Part shown: piece by piece, positions 44,938 through 53,327 of the stretch
How positions within the stretch are numbered: the stretch's first letter is position 1
Layout of the letters: each line of letters opens with the position of its first letter
NCBI GenBank assembly: GCA_903917705.1
Contig: CAIXBQ010000131.1
Span: 1 to 64,000 of the forward strand
Direction of reading: 5' to 3'
Length of the DNA stretch: 64,000 nucleotides
DNA from: an uncultured Verrucomicrobia subdivision 3 bacterium
GTDB taxonomy: Bacteria; Verrucomicrobiota; Verrucomicrobiia; Limisphaerales; UBA11358
The notes under the pieces: model-generated
Seen by the model: only the letters and a program-made list of their open reading frames with translations
The model's database searches: none
Told to the model about the DNA's origin: nothing
Translations under genes and position numbers: made by a program

Positions 44938-46792
44938 AGGCGCGGCGCGTGATTTTAATTTTGGTCAGTGTGGGCTGAATGGCGTCCATTTCCAATTCAA
45001 AAACTCGGGCGCCAGCCGATTCTGATTTCAAAACGAAACCCATCCTTGCGTAGAAATCCCGCACCATCTCATTCTTGGCGGTGGGCAGGTAAACGCCTTC
45101 CAGCCTGGTGCAGCCCTGGAGTCTTGCCAGCCGCATCAATTCATTCAGCACCTCGTCTTCAACCTGCCGTTTCAATACGCGGCAGCTCATCAGCCAGGTG
45201 TCAATCTTCATCACCGGGCCGGCTTTCTGGCTGATGACGACGGAAATCAGTCCGTGATCGCCGAACCGGTCCTTGAGGCGGAAGGAAAAACAAAGCTGGC
45301 TTTCGTCCGCCATGAGCCCATGGATTTCCGCTTCGGTGCGGCGCCGCGTGGTGAGGTTGAACTGGTTGCTCTTGTTGATGAGCTGCGCCAGCCGGGGCGC
45401 GTCCACCAGGGTGAATTCGCTGATGGCCGCCTCCATCGCCAGCGATTCCAGATATGCCGCCATGTCGGTGACCGTGGCGGAGAGCGCCTGTCGCTGCGCG
45501 TCGGACCGGTATTGCTCGGTGCGCGCGGCATCCTCGGCGGTGAGGCTGCGCGGCTCAAACAGCCGGCAGTCCGCCAATCGCGCGACATATTCCGACGGGT
45601 CGGGGCCGAGCAAAATCGTCGTCACTTCCGGCGCAAACTGCCGGACGATTTCAATTTCCGCCGGGTTGTCGTCCACGAACACGAAACTGTCGAGGCCCAG
45701 ATTCAACTCGGTCGCCATCTGCCGGAGGTTGTCGGATTTCGGCTCCCAGTTGGCCTTGAACGAGACGAAATCTTCCAGCCGCAAAACCATTTCGGGATGT
45801 TTTTCAAACGCGGCCGCCGCCTTCGCGTGGTCGTTTTTGCTGCACACCGCCAGCAGCGTCCCCCGCTGCTTGAGCGACCGGATGTATTTTTGAAACGCCT
45901 TGAACGCCTCGCCGCGCGGCGAGGTGTCGCCGATTTCAATGCCTTCCAGGCCGTCGTCCGCGACCACGCCGCCCCAAAGCGTGTTGTCCAGATCAAGCAC
46001 GAGGACTTTTTTCGGAGCCTGCCGGAGGCTGCCGATCAGGTGGGCGACTTCCCGCGCGAAATCCGGCAGCAGCGCGGGGGAGCACGGCTGCTTGCTTTCG
46101 AACCAGGCGCGGTCGTCGCGGGCCGCGAGGCCGCCGATGCGATGCGCCAGGAATTCCAGGTCGCAGAGGTGCAGATAGGGCGGCGCGTTCAGGCCCAGTT
46201 CAAAATTCACCCATTTGCGGAAGGTCCAATCCGCGCCGAGCGTCCGCGAGCGGTAGGCGCCGAGGTCGTGCCGGGCGGGGAGCATGAAGTTGGTGAGGAT
46301 GATTTCCGCCTGCGATTTATCATGCAGGCCGCGGACGAGTTCCATCAGCGAGTCCACCACGCGGCCCGCTTCGGCCCGCTGCGTTTCCCGCGCGTCGGCC
46401 AGGTGGCCGGTGTATTTGCACCGGTGTTCCGACGGCATGAGCACCACCGCCTGCGGCCGGAATTCATAAAGCCCGCCGGTCCCGTCCATGATTTCTGAGA
46501 TGTAATTGTCGAATTCGCCCCGCCAGAATTCGCAGGGATGGCCGGCCATTTCGCACAGATGCGCCAGCAGTTCGTGAAATGGATAAAGGCTGTAGCCGCC
46601 CAGCAGCGCGACGCGGAATTTTTCGCGGCTGACCCCGGGAACCGGCAGGTGGCGCGCCTGCGCTTTTTTTCGCAGCGCGGAAAGCAGGAATAATTCGTCA
46701 AATTCCCGGGCTGCGCGCGTGCTGGCGGCCAGGCGGGGCCAGAATTCCGGATCGCCTTTCAAAAGGAGCGTCTTGAGTTCGCCGTGCTGCAT
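44924..46792 (-). CDS. FkbH-like HAD-IIIC acyl-ACP loading enzyme with GNAT domain
   Basis: 622 aa. The N-terminal 230 residues resemble an SGNH-like/FkbH N-domain. The HAD-IIIC core follows with KVLVLDLDNTLWGGVVADDG around residue 260 (DxDxT catalytic motif), CSKND and FVFVDDNPAEIE. The C-terminal 150 residues form a GNAT-type acyltransferase (INKSNQFNLTTRR, FGDHGLISVVI, FYARMGF). Characterised FkbH homologues dephosphorylate 1,3-bisphosphoglycerate and load a glyceryl group on an ACP. Its ACP partner overlaps its 3' end. It is the first gene of the operon; 206 bases upstream hold the promoter. Confidence 0.93.
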   Translation of the reverse strand: MQHGELKTLLLKGDPEFWPRLAASTRAAREFDELFLLSALRKKAQARHLPVPGVSREKFRVALLGGYSLYPFHELLAHLCEMAGHPCEFWRGEFDNYISEIMDGTGGLYEFRPQAVVLMPSEHRCKYTGHLADARETQRAEAGRVVDSLMELVRGLHDKSQAEIILTNFMLPARHDLGAYRSRTLGADWTFRKWVNFELGLNAPPYLHLCDLEFLAHRIGGLAARDDRAWFESKQPCSPALLPDFAREVAHLIGSLRQAPKKVLVLDLDNTLWGGVVADDGLEGIEIGDTSPRGEAFKAFQKYIRSLKQRGTLLAVCSKNDHAKAAAAFEKHPEMVLRLEDFVSFKANWEPKSDNLRQMATELNLGLDSFVFVDDNPAEIEIVRQFAPEVTTILLGPDPSEYVARLADCRLFEPRSLTAEDAARTEQYRSDAQRQALSATVTDMAAYLESLAMEAAISEFTLVDAPRLAQLINKSNQFNLTTRRRTEAEIHGLMADESQLCFSFRLKDRFGDHGLISVVISQKAGPVMKIDTWLMSCRVLKRQVEDEVLNELMRLARLQGCTRLEGVYLPTAKNEMVRDFYARMGFVLKSESAGARVFELEMDAIQPTLTKIKITRRAYEPS

Positions 46793-46998
46793 AAAAATAT
46801 GTCAAAAACAGCCGCGCGCACCACCGGTGCCGGTCAGCCGTTTCGGGTAAATTGCTTTCGCTTGCATGGGCGGAATCTTGGCGCAAATCGCCGGTGGTTC
46901 AATTCTGAAAATAGGATTTGCCTGAAACCGGAGCGGCAAACGGGTTTTCCTGACGGTCTCAGTTCCTTGTTAAAACCCGGAAAACCCGGCACACCCGA

Positions 46999-47952
46999 TC
47001 AGATTTCCGCCGTCTGCACCTCCAGCAGGGTGCCGTAGCGGCTGATCTGGTCGGCGGTGGCTGCGACGACTTGATCGACCGTGACCATTTCCATGCACTT
47101 GCGGTCGAACTCGCACGGATTGCGGAGCCAGCAGGGCGCGCAGCGGACCTGGGTGTAGAGATTTTTGTTGGCCACATAGCCGGTCTGCGAAGGTTTCTCC
47201 CGTCCGCCATAGACGATGACGGCGCGGCAGTCCACCGCGCGGGCCACCTGCATTAAATATCCGGCCAGGCCCACGAACGCGAGCGATTGCGCGAGAATCG
47301 CCGCGGTCTGGCGCAGCGTCGTTCGCCCGCGCATGTCCGTCGCGCCTTCCAGCTTCGGGTCGCTGGCCGCGCCGACCTGGATCACGGTGACATCGCTGCG
47401 CAAGACCGCGCAGACTTCCTGAAATCGGTGCGGATACCATTCGCGGTTGCGCATGGGGTTGGGCGAGGCCAGGTCGGAAGATTGCATGACCACCTGGTCC
47501 CGGCCGAGCCGGCCGGCCTCAAATTCCTCGCGGGTCAAAAACAGGTAGGGGCGCAATTCCACTTTCCCGGTCACCCCCGCGCGCCGGCACATCTGGATCA
47601 ACACGTGTTCATTCGGCGGCTCGTCCGCATCGCGCGCCGGATCGTAGGCGGTCTGGTCGAGTTGCCTCAGCGGCAATCCGCAGCGCAGCCAGCGATTGAG
47701 GCCCGGGCGCGGATGGTGGATGATTTTGTCCACATCGGGGTTGTGCTGGAACACCTCGCGGTGATGCGTGGCCACGGCGATGCCTCGCGCGCCGCGTTTG
47801 CGGAGCTCGCGAAAAACGGCGGTGCCCATCAGGTCGCCGCTGATGGGTTCGTTGCCCTGGAAAAAATAACGGGGAAATCCCAGCCGCGCGCGGTTGAACA
47901 GCCCGGCAAAAGGCGACACGGCTTGGTTGATCATTTCCACCGGGGTTGCCAT
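46999..47952 (-). CDS. GT9-like (heptosyltransferase family) glycosyltransferase
   Basis: 317 aa. The start is ATG 47952 (MATPVEMINQAVSP); the longer ORF is an extension without support. GDLMGTAVFRELRKRGARGIAVATHHREVFQHNPDVDKIIHH resembles the GT9 N-domain; IQVGAASDPKLEGATDMRGRTTLRQTAAIL and FVGLAGYLMQVARAVDCRAVIVYGG the C-domain. The Cys-rich stretch CAPCWLRNPCEFDRKCM near the end occurs in related GT9 proteins. Donor and acceptor unknown. Confidence 0.82.
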   Translation of the reverse strand: MATPVEMINQAVSPFAGLFNRARLGFPRYFFQGNEPISGDLMGTAVFRELRKRGARGIAVATHHREVFQHNPDVDKIIHHPRPGLNRWLRCGLPLRQLDQTAYDPARDADEPPNEHVLIQMCRRAGVTGKVELRPYLFLTREEFEAGRLGRDQVVMQSSDLASPNPMRNREWYPHRFQEVCAVLRSDVTVIQVGAASDPKLEGATDMRGRTTLRQTAAILAQSLAFVGLAGYLMQVARAVDCRAVIVYGGREKPSQTGYVANKNLYTQVRCAPCWLRNPCEFDRKCMEMVTVDQVVAATADQISRYGTLLEVQTAEI

Positions 47953-48030
47953 GCGGCCAATTTTTCCAGTTTGCCGACGAAGCGCAAGTATCAATATCGA
48001 CCGTGCCCGCGGCCAGCCGGACAAAAAACT

Positions 48031-49929
48031 TTAATGACCGGCTCGCGTTTTCAGGTCGTCCGGTTTTTCAAAGTGCAGCAGAAACCACTGCTCCGGTCCG
48101 CCCGCCACCAGTTCGGTGATCGCAAGTGCGCGGACGATCTTGGCATGATGTTCCGGCGCCCATACGGCCAGCGGAACCGGGCAGATCTCCGACCACGCGT
48201 TTTCTTTGACCACCACCCATTCGATGGCCGTTGGATTTTGGAAAAAGCGACTGCTGTCCTGCCGGAGATGTTTGACCCGGCGCTGGCCGAACGGCCGCCA
48301 CAGGGAATAATCGCTGTCATTCGAGCCGGCGATGAAGCCGATTTCGCCGGCGCTGTCCGGCAGGCTGTCGCGGATGGGGGCCAGGAAATCATTCCGGTAG
48401 GCGTAGGTCGCGCAGGTGGTGGCCAGCCGGCGAAATGTTTCGTTTTCCGGATGTGCCTGCGCCAGTTTCCGCGAAATGGTCTGGGCCGGCCACAATGGTC
48501 GCGACACGGACAAAACCAGCACCGGCAGGGCGCCCAGAGCCAGCAGCACCAGCAGCGCCCGCCAGATCCGTCGGCGCAGCAGTTCCCGCTGTGCCGGCAG
48601 CAGCAGCAGCGGCATGACCGCCAGCGGATAATACGGCAGCATCAGTCTTGGCCCGGCTTCCGACCCCATCTTGGCCATGAAAAACAGGACGGATATCCAT
48701 GCCGCCAGCGCCACCAGCGGCAACCGCGTGACGCCGCCTTTGCGGAAACCCCTCCGGCCGACTCCGGCAATCGCCGCGCCCAGGACCAGCAGCAGCGGCA
48801 GCGTGACGCCCAGGCCCAGGCCGGCGCCTTCTTCGCCCGGAAATTCGTTGACCTTGTTCGAGCGCAGGCGCGGAAACTGGGTTTGCAGGAAGTGCGGCAG
48901 CGCGTCGGTGAGCCGGTGGTTGATCCGGTTGGAGCCGGGCATCACCGGCGGCACGAATGATTGTTCCGCCAGCAGGAAGCCGTTCCCCAGCAATCCCGCC
49001 ACCGGATTCGCCATCTGCATCTGGTATTTGTTTTGCGGGTCGCCGTTCCAGCTGCCGGTGTTCAACCAGTTCAAGCCCATGATCGGCAGGGCGGACACCA
49101 CCACCGCGAGGCCGGCCGCGGCGAGGCTGCCGGCCAGATGTTTCCGCAACTGCCCCAGCGCCGGCCAGACGGCGACGAGGCACGGCAGCGCGAGCGGCAG
49201 GTTGGAAAGTTTCACGCCGGTCAGCAGCGCGGCGGCCAGCAGCGCGGTCCACACCTCCGCCACGCTGCCCGAGCGCCGGGCCCGCAAGCCAAAGTAAATG
49301 GACAGCAGGCACAGCCAGGCGCCCGTCAGATCGTTTCCGATGCTGCCGGCCTGCGTCACATAGCCGTAGGCGAGCGGCAGCAGCCACATCCACGTCCAGG
49401 CCACCTTGCGCGCCACGCCCAGTTGCCGGCTGATGGAAAACAGCAGGCCCGGCATCAGCAGGAACCCCAGCGCGTTGATCAAAAACATTCCCCGGTCGGA
49501 ATGCGTCAGCGTCAGGATGGGCAGGGCGATCCATTCCCACGCCACGCCGGAATAATTCATCCGCTCATTGCACGTCGGAATCCAGCCCCAATGCCCCGCG
49601 TCCAGCCAGTTCAGCAGGCGCGGCAGCCGGTACGTCAGCGCGTCGAAGTTCGTGGGGGCATACAGCGCGCCGCCCAGCAACACCAGGGCCGCCACCGATA
49701 GATAAACCGCCGGCAGCGGTCGGCGGCCGCGGCGGAAAAGCTTCCGGCCGGCCCCGCGCGGAAATATCGCCACGCCCGTCCGCTTCAGCCAGAGTCCCGC
49801 GCCCGCCGCGAAGAGCAGCAGCGCCACCGCGTAGCCGCCCGCATTCAGTTCGTGCAATCCGGACAGCGCCCAGCCCGTGAAATTCAGCCAGGCGCACAGC
49901 CAGACCCAGATAAGTGCGGCGGCAGGCAT
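48031..49929 (-). CDS. large polytopic membrane protein, GT39-like
   Basis: 632 aa, about 12-13 membrane segments. The region TNFDALTYRLPRLLNWLDAGHWGW shows an acidic residue in the first loop followed by RLPRxLxW, a pattern of uncharacterised GT39/GT83-related proteins; ERMNYSGVAWEW follows. A soluble periplasmic tail begins near residue 510. It lies 3 bases downstream of the GT2 gene, so the GT2 may make its lipid-linked donor. Acceptor unknown. Confidence 0.75.
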   Translation of the reverse strand: MPAAALIWVWLCAWLNFTGWALSGLHELNAGGYAVALLLFAAGAGLWLKRTGVAIFPRGAGRKLFRRGRRPLPAVYLSVAALVLLGGALYAPTNFDALTYRLPRLLNWLDAGHWGWIPTCNERMNYSGVAWEWIALPILTLTHSDRGMFLINALGFLLMPGLLFSISRQLGVARKVAWTWMWLLPLAYGYVTQAGSIGNDLTGAWLCLLSIYFGLRARRSGSVAEVWTALLAAALLTGVKLSNLPLALPCLVAVWPALGQLRKHLAGSLAAAGLAVVVSALPIMGLNWLNTGSWNGDPQNKYQMQMANPVAGLLGNGFLLAEQSFVPPVMPGSNRINHRLTDALPHFLQTQFPRLRSNKVNEFPGEEGAGLGLGVTLPLLLVLGAAIAGVGRRGFRKGGVTRLPLVALAAWISVLFFMAKMGSEAGPRLMLPYYPLAVMPLLLLPAQRELLRRRIWRALLVLLALGALPVLVLSVSRPLWPAQTISRKLAQAHPENETFRRLATTCATYAYRNDFLAPIRDSLPDSAGEIGFIAGSNDSDYSLWRPFGQRRVKHLRQDSSRFFQNPTAIEWVVVKENAWSEICPVPLAVWAPEHHAKIVRALAITELVAGGPEQWFLLHFEKPDDLKTRAGH

Positions 49930-49932
49930 GGC

Positions 49933-50658
49933 TCAGCGAAGGAAATTATATTTGAAGATGCACCACAGCGCCCGGAAGCCGTCGCGCCAGCCGATCTTTT
50001 TGCCCTCCGCATAGGTGCGCCCGTAATACGAGATGGACACCTCGTAGATGCGCACCTTCAGCCGCGCCACCTTGGCCGTGATCTCCGGCTCAAAGCCGAA
50101 CCGGTTCTCCTCGATCTTGATTTTCTGGATGATCTCGCGGCGGAAAGTCTTGTAGCACGTCTCCATGTCCGTGAGGTTCAGGTCCGTGGCCATGTTCGAA
50201 AACGTGGTCAGCAGGTTGTTGCCCACTGAATGCCAGTAATACAAAACCCGGTGCGCCCCGCTGCCGCCGAAAAACCGCGACCCGAACACCACATCCGCCT
50301 TGCCCGACAGGATGGGCGCGATCAGCCGGTGATATTCCCCCGGGTCATATTCCAGGTCCGCGTCCTGGATCACCACGATCGGCGCCGTGGCCAGGGAGAT
50401 GCCCGTCCGCAGCGCCGCGCCCTTGCCCTGATTCACCTCATGGCGGACCAGCTTGATGCGCGGCTCGTTTTGCGCCAGCGGCTGGAGCTTGTCCCACGTG
50501 CCGTCCGACGAGCAATCGTCCACGATCACCAGCTGCTGCACCGGCCGCTGCGCCAGCACCACCCCGATGACTTCCGCCACCGTGGCCGCCTCGTTATAGA
50601 CCGGCATCACCGCGGAAAGGCACGGCGCGATGTCGTTGTTGGAATTGATTTCGGACAT
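49933..50658 (-). CDS. GT2 glycosyltransferase (DPM synthase-like)
   Basis: 241 aa. ATG 50658 ([27 protein letters not shown]). Motifs: [43 protein letters not shown] (DAD), [32 protein letters not shown] and [18 protein letters not shown]. No C-terminal helices, so it is a soluble-type enzyme at the inner membrane face. It probably makes polyprenyl-P-hexose for the GT39-like protein encoded 3 bases further. Confidence 0.95.
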   Translation of the reverse strand: MSEINSNNDIAPCLSAVMPVYNEAATVAEVIGVVLAQRPVQQLVIVDDCSSDGTWDKLQPLAQNEPRIKLVRHEVNQGKGAALRTGISLATAPIVVIQDADLEYDPGEYHRLIAPILSGKADVVFGSRFFGGSGAHRVLYYWHSVGNNLLTTFSNMATDLNLTDMETCYKTFRREIIQKIKIEENRFGFEPEITAKVARLKVRIYEVSISYYGRTYAEGKKIGWRDGFRALWCIFKYNFLR

Positions 50659-50801
50659 TAAACGAATCTCAGGGTTGCGGGAAGCTCGCAAAAACCCCGC
50701 CCCGGTTCAATCCCAAACCTTGCGCGTTCGTGAAAGGGTTAAATCGTTCAAGGCTTGCCCCCTGGCCATCGCGCCGCGGCCCGCGCCGCCGGTTCAACCC
50801 G

Positions 50802-51323
50802 TCAAACACTTAACGATTTGACAAAAATCCGCCACACCAGCACAAACGCGCTCGCGAAATCCTCCGGCGTTTCCGCCACCCAGCTCGTCACCGTCTCCGG
50901 CGCGAACCATCCGCCCGACTCGATCTCCTCCGGGTGCAGCGCGAACGGCCCCTCCGCCTCCGTGCGATACACCCAGCAAAACTCCCAGCCCGTCTCCGGG
51001 CGCGCGTCCAGCTTGAAGAGTCGCGCCAACGGCCGCGCCGCCGCCGCCGGCAGGACCAGGCCGAGCTCCTCGCGCAGCTCGCGCACCGCGCACGCGTCGT
51101 AGGCCTCGCCCGCATCCACGTGGCCGGACGACGACGAATCCCACTTGCCCGCCGACGAATCCTTTTTCATGGACCGCTTCTGGAGGAACACCGCCCCGCG
51201 CGCATTGAACACCAGCACATGCACCGCCCGATGTTTCAAGCCGAGCCGATGCACCTCGCCCCGCGTGTTCTGGCCCGTCACCGCGTCGCGGTCATCCACC
51301 ACGTCAAAGATTTCCTCGCTCAT
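50802..51323 (-). CDS. NUDIX hydrolase
   Basis: 173 aa from ATG 51323 (MSEEIFDVVDDRDAVTG). The Nudix box GHVDAGEAYDACAVRELREELG matches G-x5-E-x7-R-E-x2-E-E-x-G. The N-terminal HRAVHVLVFNARGAVFLQKRS opening resembles the isopentenyl-diphosphate isomerase-like/YfcD branch. Substrate not predictable. The longer listed ORF adds residues with no support. Confidence 0.93.
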   Translation of the reverse strand: MSEEIFDVVDDRDAVTGQNTRGEVHRLGLKHRAVHVLVFNARGAVFLQKRSMKKDSSAGKWDSSSSGHVDAGEAYDACAVRELREELGLVLPAAAARPLARLFKLDARPETGWEFCWVYRTEAEGPFALHPEEIESGGWFAPETVTSWVAETPEDFASAFVLVWRIFVKSLSV

Positions 51324-51921
51324 GCCCCGCACCATAAACCGCCGCGCCGCCAAAATCGAAATAAATTTCCCGCCGCCCGCGCCGCCCGCCATCCACAGGA
51401 ATGATCCATAAGGCACAGCCTTTAACTTGACAAGTGACCAAGGCTATGGCCTAATAGCCGGCGTCACCCACGGGTTTTCTATGAAGCTTAAGACTTCCCA
51501 CTTTGCTTCAGGTGAACTTTATTTTCGTGCGGTCAAAATCCCCGTCAGCCAGACACCCCCTAACCGACCCGTCACCGCCAAACCGCTTGGCCGGACCGAC
51601 CATTTCAGACCTGCAAACCCCACCCGCATGCGTCCGGCAGCCCCTTTCAGACCTGCAAACCCCATCCGCACACGTCCGGCAGCCCTTTGCAGACCTGCAA
51701 GCCCCAGCCGCATCCGTCCGGCAGCCCCTTGCAGACCTGCAAGGCCCACCCGCATGCGTCCGGCAGCCTCTTGCAGACCTGTAAACCCCACCCGCACGCG
51801 TCCGGCAGCCCCTTACAGAACTGCCGACATTGCGCTTGTGGCTGTTAACCAGCCATTTAGCCGGATTGACCCCGTTTCCAGCCGAAATTTCAGCCAGTTA
51901 ACACCAAACAAATAAAATCAT
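51324..51921. other. intergenic region with minisatellite
   Basis: 598 bases between the NUDIX and a hypothetical gene. The centre is a 42-bp tandem repeat; the flanks contain GGTTTT and AACCAGCC-type motifs also seen around the repeat near the left end of the window. The 162-aa ORF here is repeat-derived, not a gene. Confidence 0.6.
51607..51825. repeat. 42-bp tandem repeat (minisatellite), five copies plus a partial
   Basis: The unit reads AGACCTGCAAACCCCACCCG followed by CATGCGTCCGGCAGCCCCTTTC, with 80-95% identity between copies by eye. It is G-rich on the minus strand. The 42-base period is twice the 21-base period of the left-end repeat, and both contain an AAGGGG(C/T)TGC-like core on the G-rich strand, suggesting one family. 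Confidence 0.85.
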
Positions 51922-52773
51922 ATGCCAACTCGAAGACTAGCCAACTCCATCGCCTCCGCCATGCTCGTCCTCACCACCGCCCGGAACGAATGGAAAAACA
52001 CCCCCGTGCTCGCCAACCGCGCCATCAGCGCCGAACAGTGGGCCCAACTCGATGACACCATCCCCGGCAACCTCCTCAACCGGTTTATCCGCCAGAACGG
52101 AATTGTGGACAACGCCATGGCCGCCCAGGTGCCCGTCACCGCCAGCGTCGAAGCCTGCGCCAAACGGCTGGGCATGACCGTCTCGCATTTTCATCAGGTG
52201 TTTGACTTGGGCGTGGCCCGCGGCGTGTTCGCCGCCGGTGCGCGCAGCTATTACCAGCGCCCCGCCAACGCCACCTCCATACCCGAGCTCAAGAGCTACG
52301 ACGCCATCACCACCGCCGCCGGGCATGTGGTCGCCGGCGAAGCCGCCCGCGCGCAGGCCGAGGGCCATCCCGCCACCTACGACAGCGGCATTGCCTACGA
52401 CAGCGGGGTAAGGTTCGATTCCATCACCGGCTATGTGGCCATGGCCCTGCCGAGCGCCGCCGAAGTGGGCACCCTGCTCGGGCAATTCACCACCCTGCGC
52501 GCCGAAAGCAACGACGTGCTGGTGGACACCGACACCCAGCGCGAAATCTTGCAGCCGATTTATACCGACGCGCTCGCGCTGGCCGAGGATATTTACGACA
52601 CCGTGGAATATTTCTATCGCAAAGACCCGAGCGATTCCAGCCGCCGCCAGAAATGCGAGCGCTGGGGCGTGGTCTATGTGGCCGAAGCCGTCCCCGCCAC
52701 GCCGCCGCCCACGCCCCCGCCGACCACGACGCCCACCACCACCCCCGCGCCCACGCCCACGCCGCCGGCGTGA
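51922..52773 (+). CDS. hypothetical protein with Thr/Pro-rich tail
   Basis: 283 aa, not recognised. No signal peptide or membrane segment. The N-terminal 200 residues are Ala-rich and largely helical, with YDSGIAYDSGVRFDSITGY in the middle as a short internal repeat. The end, PTPPPTTTPTTTPAPTPTPPA, is a low-complexity linker with no visible domain after it. It lies directly after the minisatellite and before a double hairpin. Codon use is normal for the window, so it looks coding. Confidence 0.6.
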   Translation: MPTRRLANSIASAMLVLTTARNEWKNTPVLANRAISAEQWAQLDDTIPGNLLNRFIRQNGIVDNAMAAQVPVTASVEACAKRLGMTVSHFHQVFDLGVARGVFAAGARSYYQRPANATSIPELKSYDAITTAAGHVVAGEAARAQAEGHPATYDSGIAYDSGVRFDSITGYVAMALPSAAEVGTLLGQFTTLRAESNDVLVDTDTQREILQPIYTDALALAEDIYDTVEYFYRKDPSDSSRRQKCERWGVVYVAEAVPATPPPTPPPTTTPTTTPAPTPTPPA

Positions 52774-52782
52774 ACCAAAACG

Positions 52783-52842
52783 GGTAGGGCTGACCTGCTG
52801 GTCAGCCCCAATATTAGGGCGGCGCAGCAGCGCCGCCCTACC
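52783..52842. repeat. two adjacent perfect hairpins
   Basis: GGGCTGACC/GGTCAGCCC (loop TGCT, 52787-52808) is followed by AGGGCGGCGC/GCGCCGCCCT (loop AGCA, 52816-52839), and the pair is framed by GTAGGGC and GCCCTAC. It lies 10 bases after the hypothetical gene and could end transcription without a U-tract, or be a small dispersed element. Confidence 0.75.
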
Positions 52843-53010
52843 ACAGCCTTGGAGGCCGTCTTTTTGTGAATCCGCTTGGCAAGGCGGGCGAAAGGGCGTA
52901 AACCACCGTAGCCGCTGCCCCTGAAACTGAAGCTGCAAATACAAAAAAGGATTCAGGATAGGCCGCAATATTTCAAGACAAGACCTGTTAGGCGTCATGC
53001 GGAGCGTCAC

Positions 53011-53283
53011 ATGAAAACCAGCACCAGATTCATTATATTTCTGAGCCTGATTGTGGTTTATGTTGGTCTCGTTAGATTGACTGGCGTAAAGTTTCAAGTG
53101 TTTTCAGGTCGTTATAGCGGGTCGGGGATTGATATTTTTATCCTCGCTGATTGGGCCGCGTGTTTTTGGTCTGGGCCGTTTGTTGGGCCGATGGATCCAT
53201 ATCCATATCGTTCGACATGTGCGTTCATCGGCGGTTTGGGGATGATAGCACTTTCATTTTTTAAATTTGTGATATTACGATGA
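53011..53283 (+). CDS. small hypothetical membrane protein
   Basis: 90 aa: a basic start, a hydrophobic helix (FIIFLSLIVVYVGLVRL), a polar middle and a C-terminal helix (FIGGLGMIALSFFKFVIL). Not recognised. It is visibly AT-richer than its neighbours and has no partner gene. The sequence just upstream, GTTAGGC, resembles the core of integron attachment sites, but a full site is not evident. It could be a recently acquired gene. Confidence 0.5.
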   Translation: MKTSTRFIIFLSLIVVYVGLVRLTGVKFQVFSGRYSGSGIDIFILADWAACFWSGPFVGPMDPYPYRSTCAFIGGLGMIALSFFKFVILR

Positions 53284-53327
53284 TGACGCCTACCAGATTT
53301 GATGAGAAGGCAGAGGCCCTAAAGTTG

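Noticed and set aside
47287-48960. 557-aa plus-strand ORF over two minus-strand genes
   Set aside because: It spans the boundary of a GT9-like and a GT39-like gene and is Gln/Arg-rich without any domain.
51427-51915. 162-aa ORF with a 14-residue repeat (RPANPTRMRPAAPF type)
   Set aside because: The repeat is explained by the 42-bp minisatellite; the flanks encode nothing recognisable and the opposite strand is also open.
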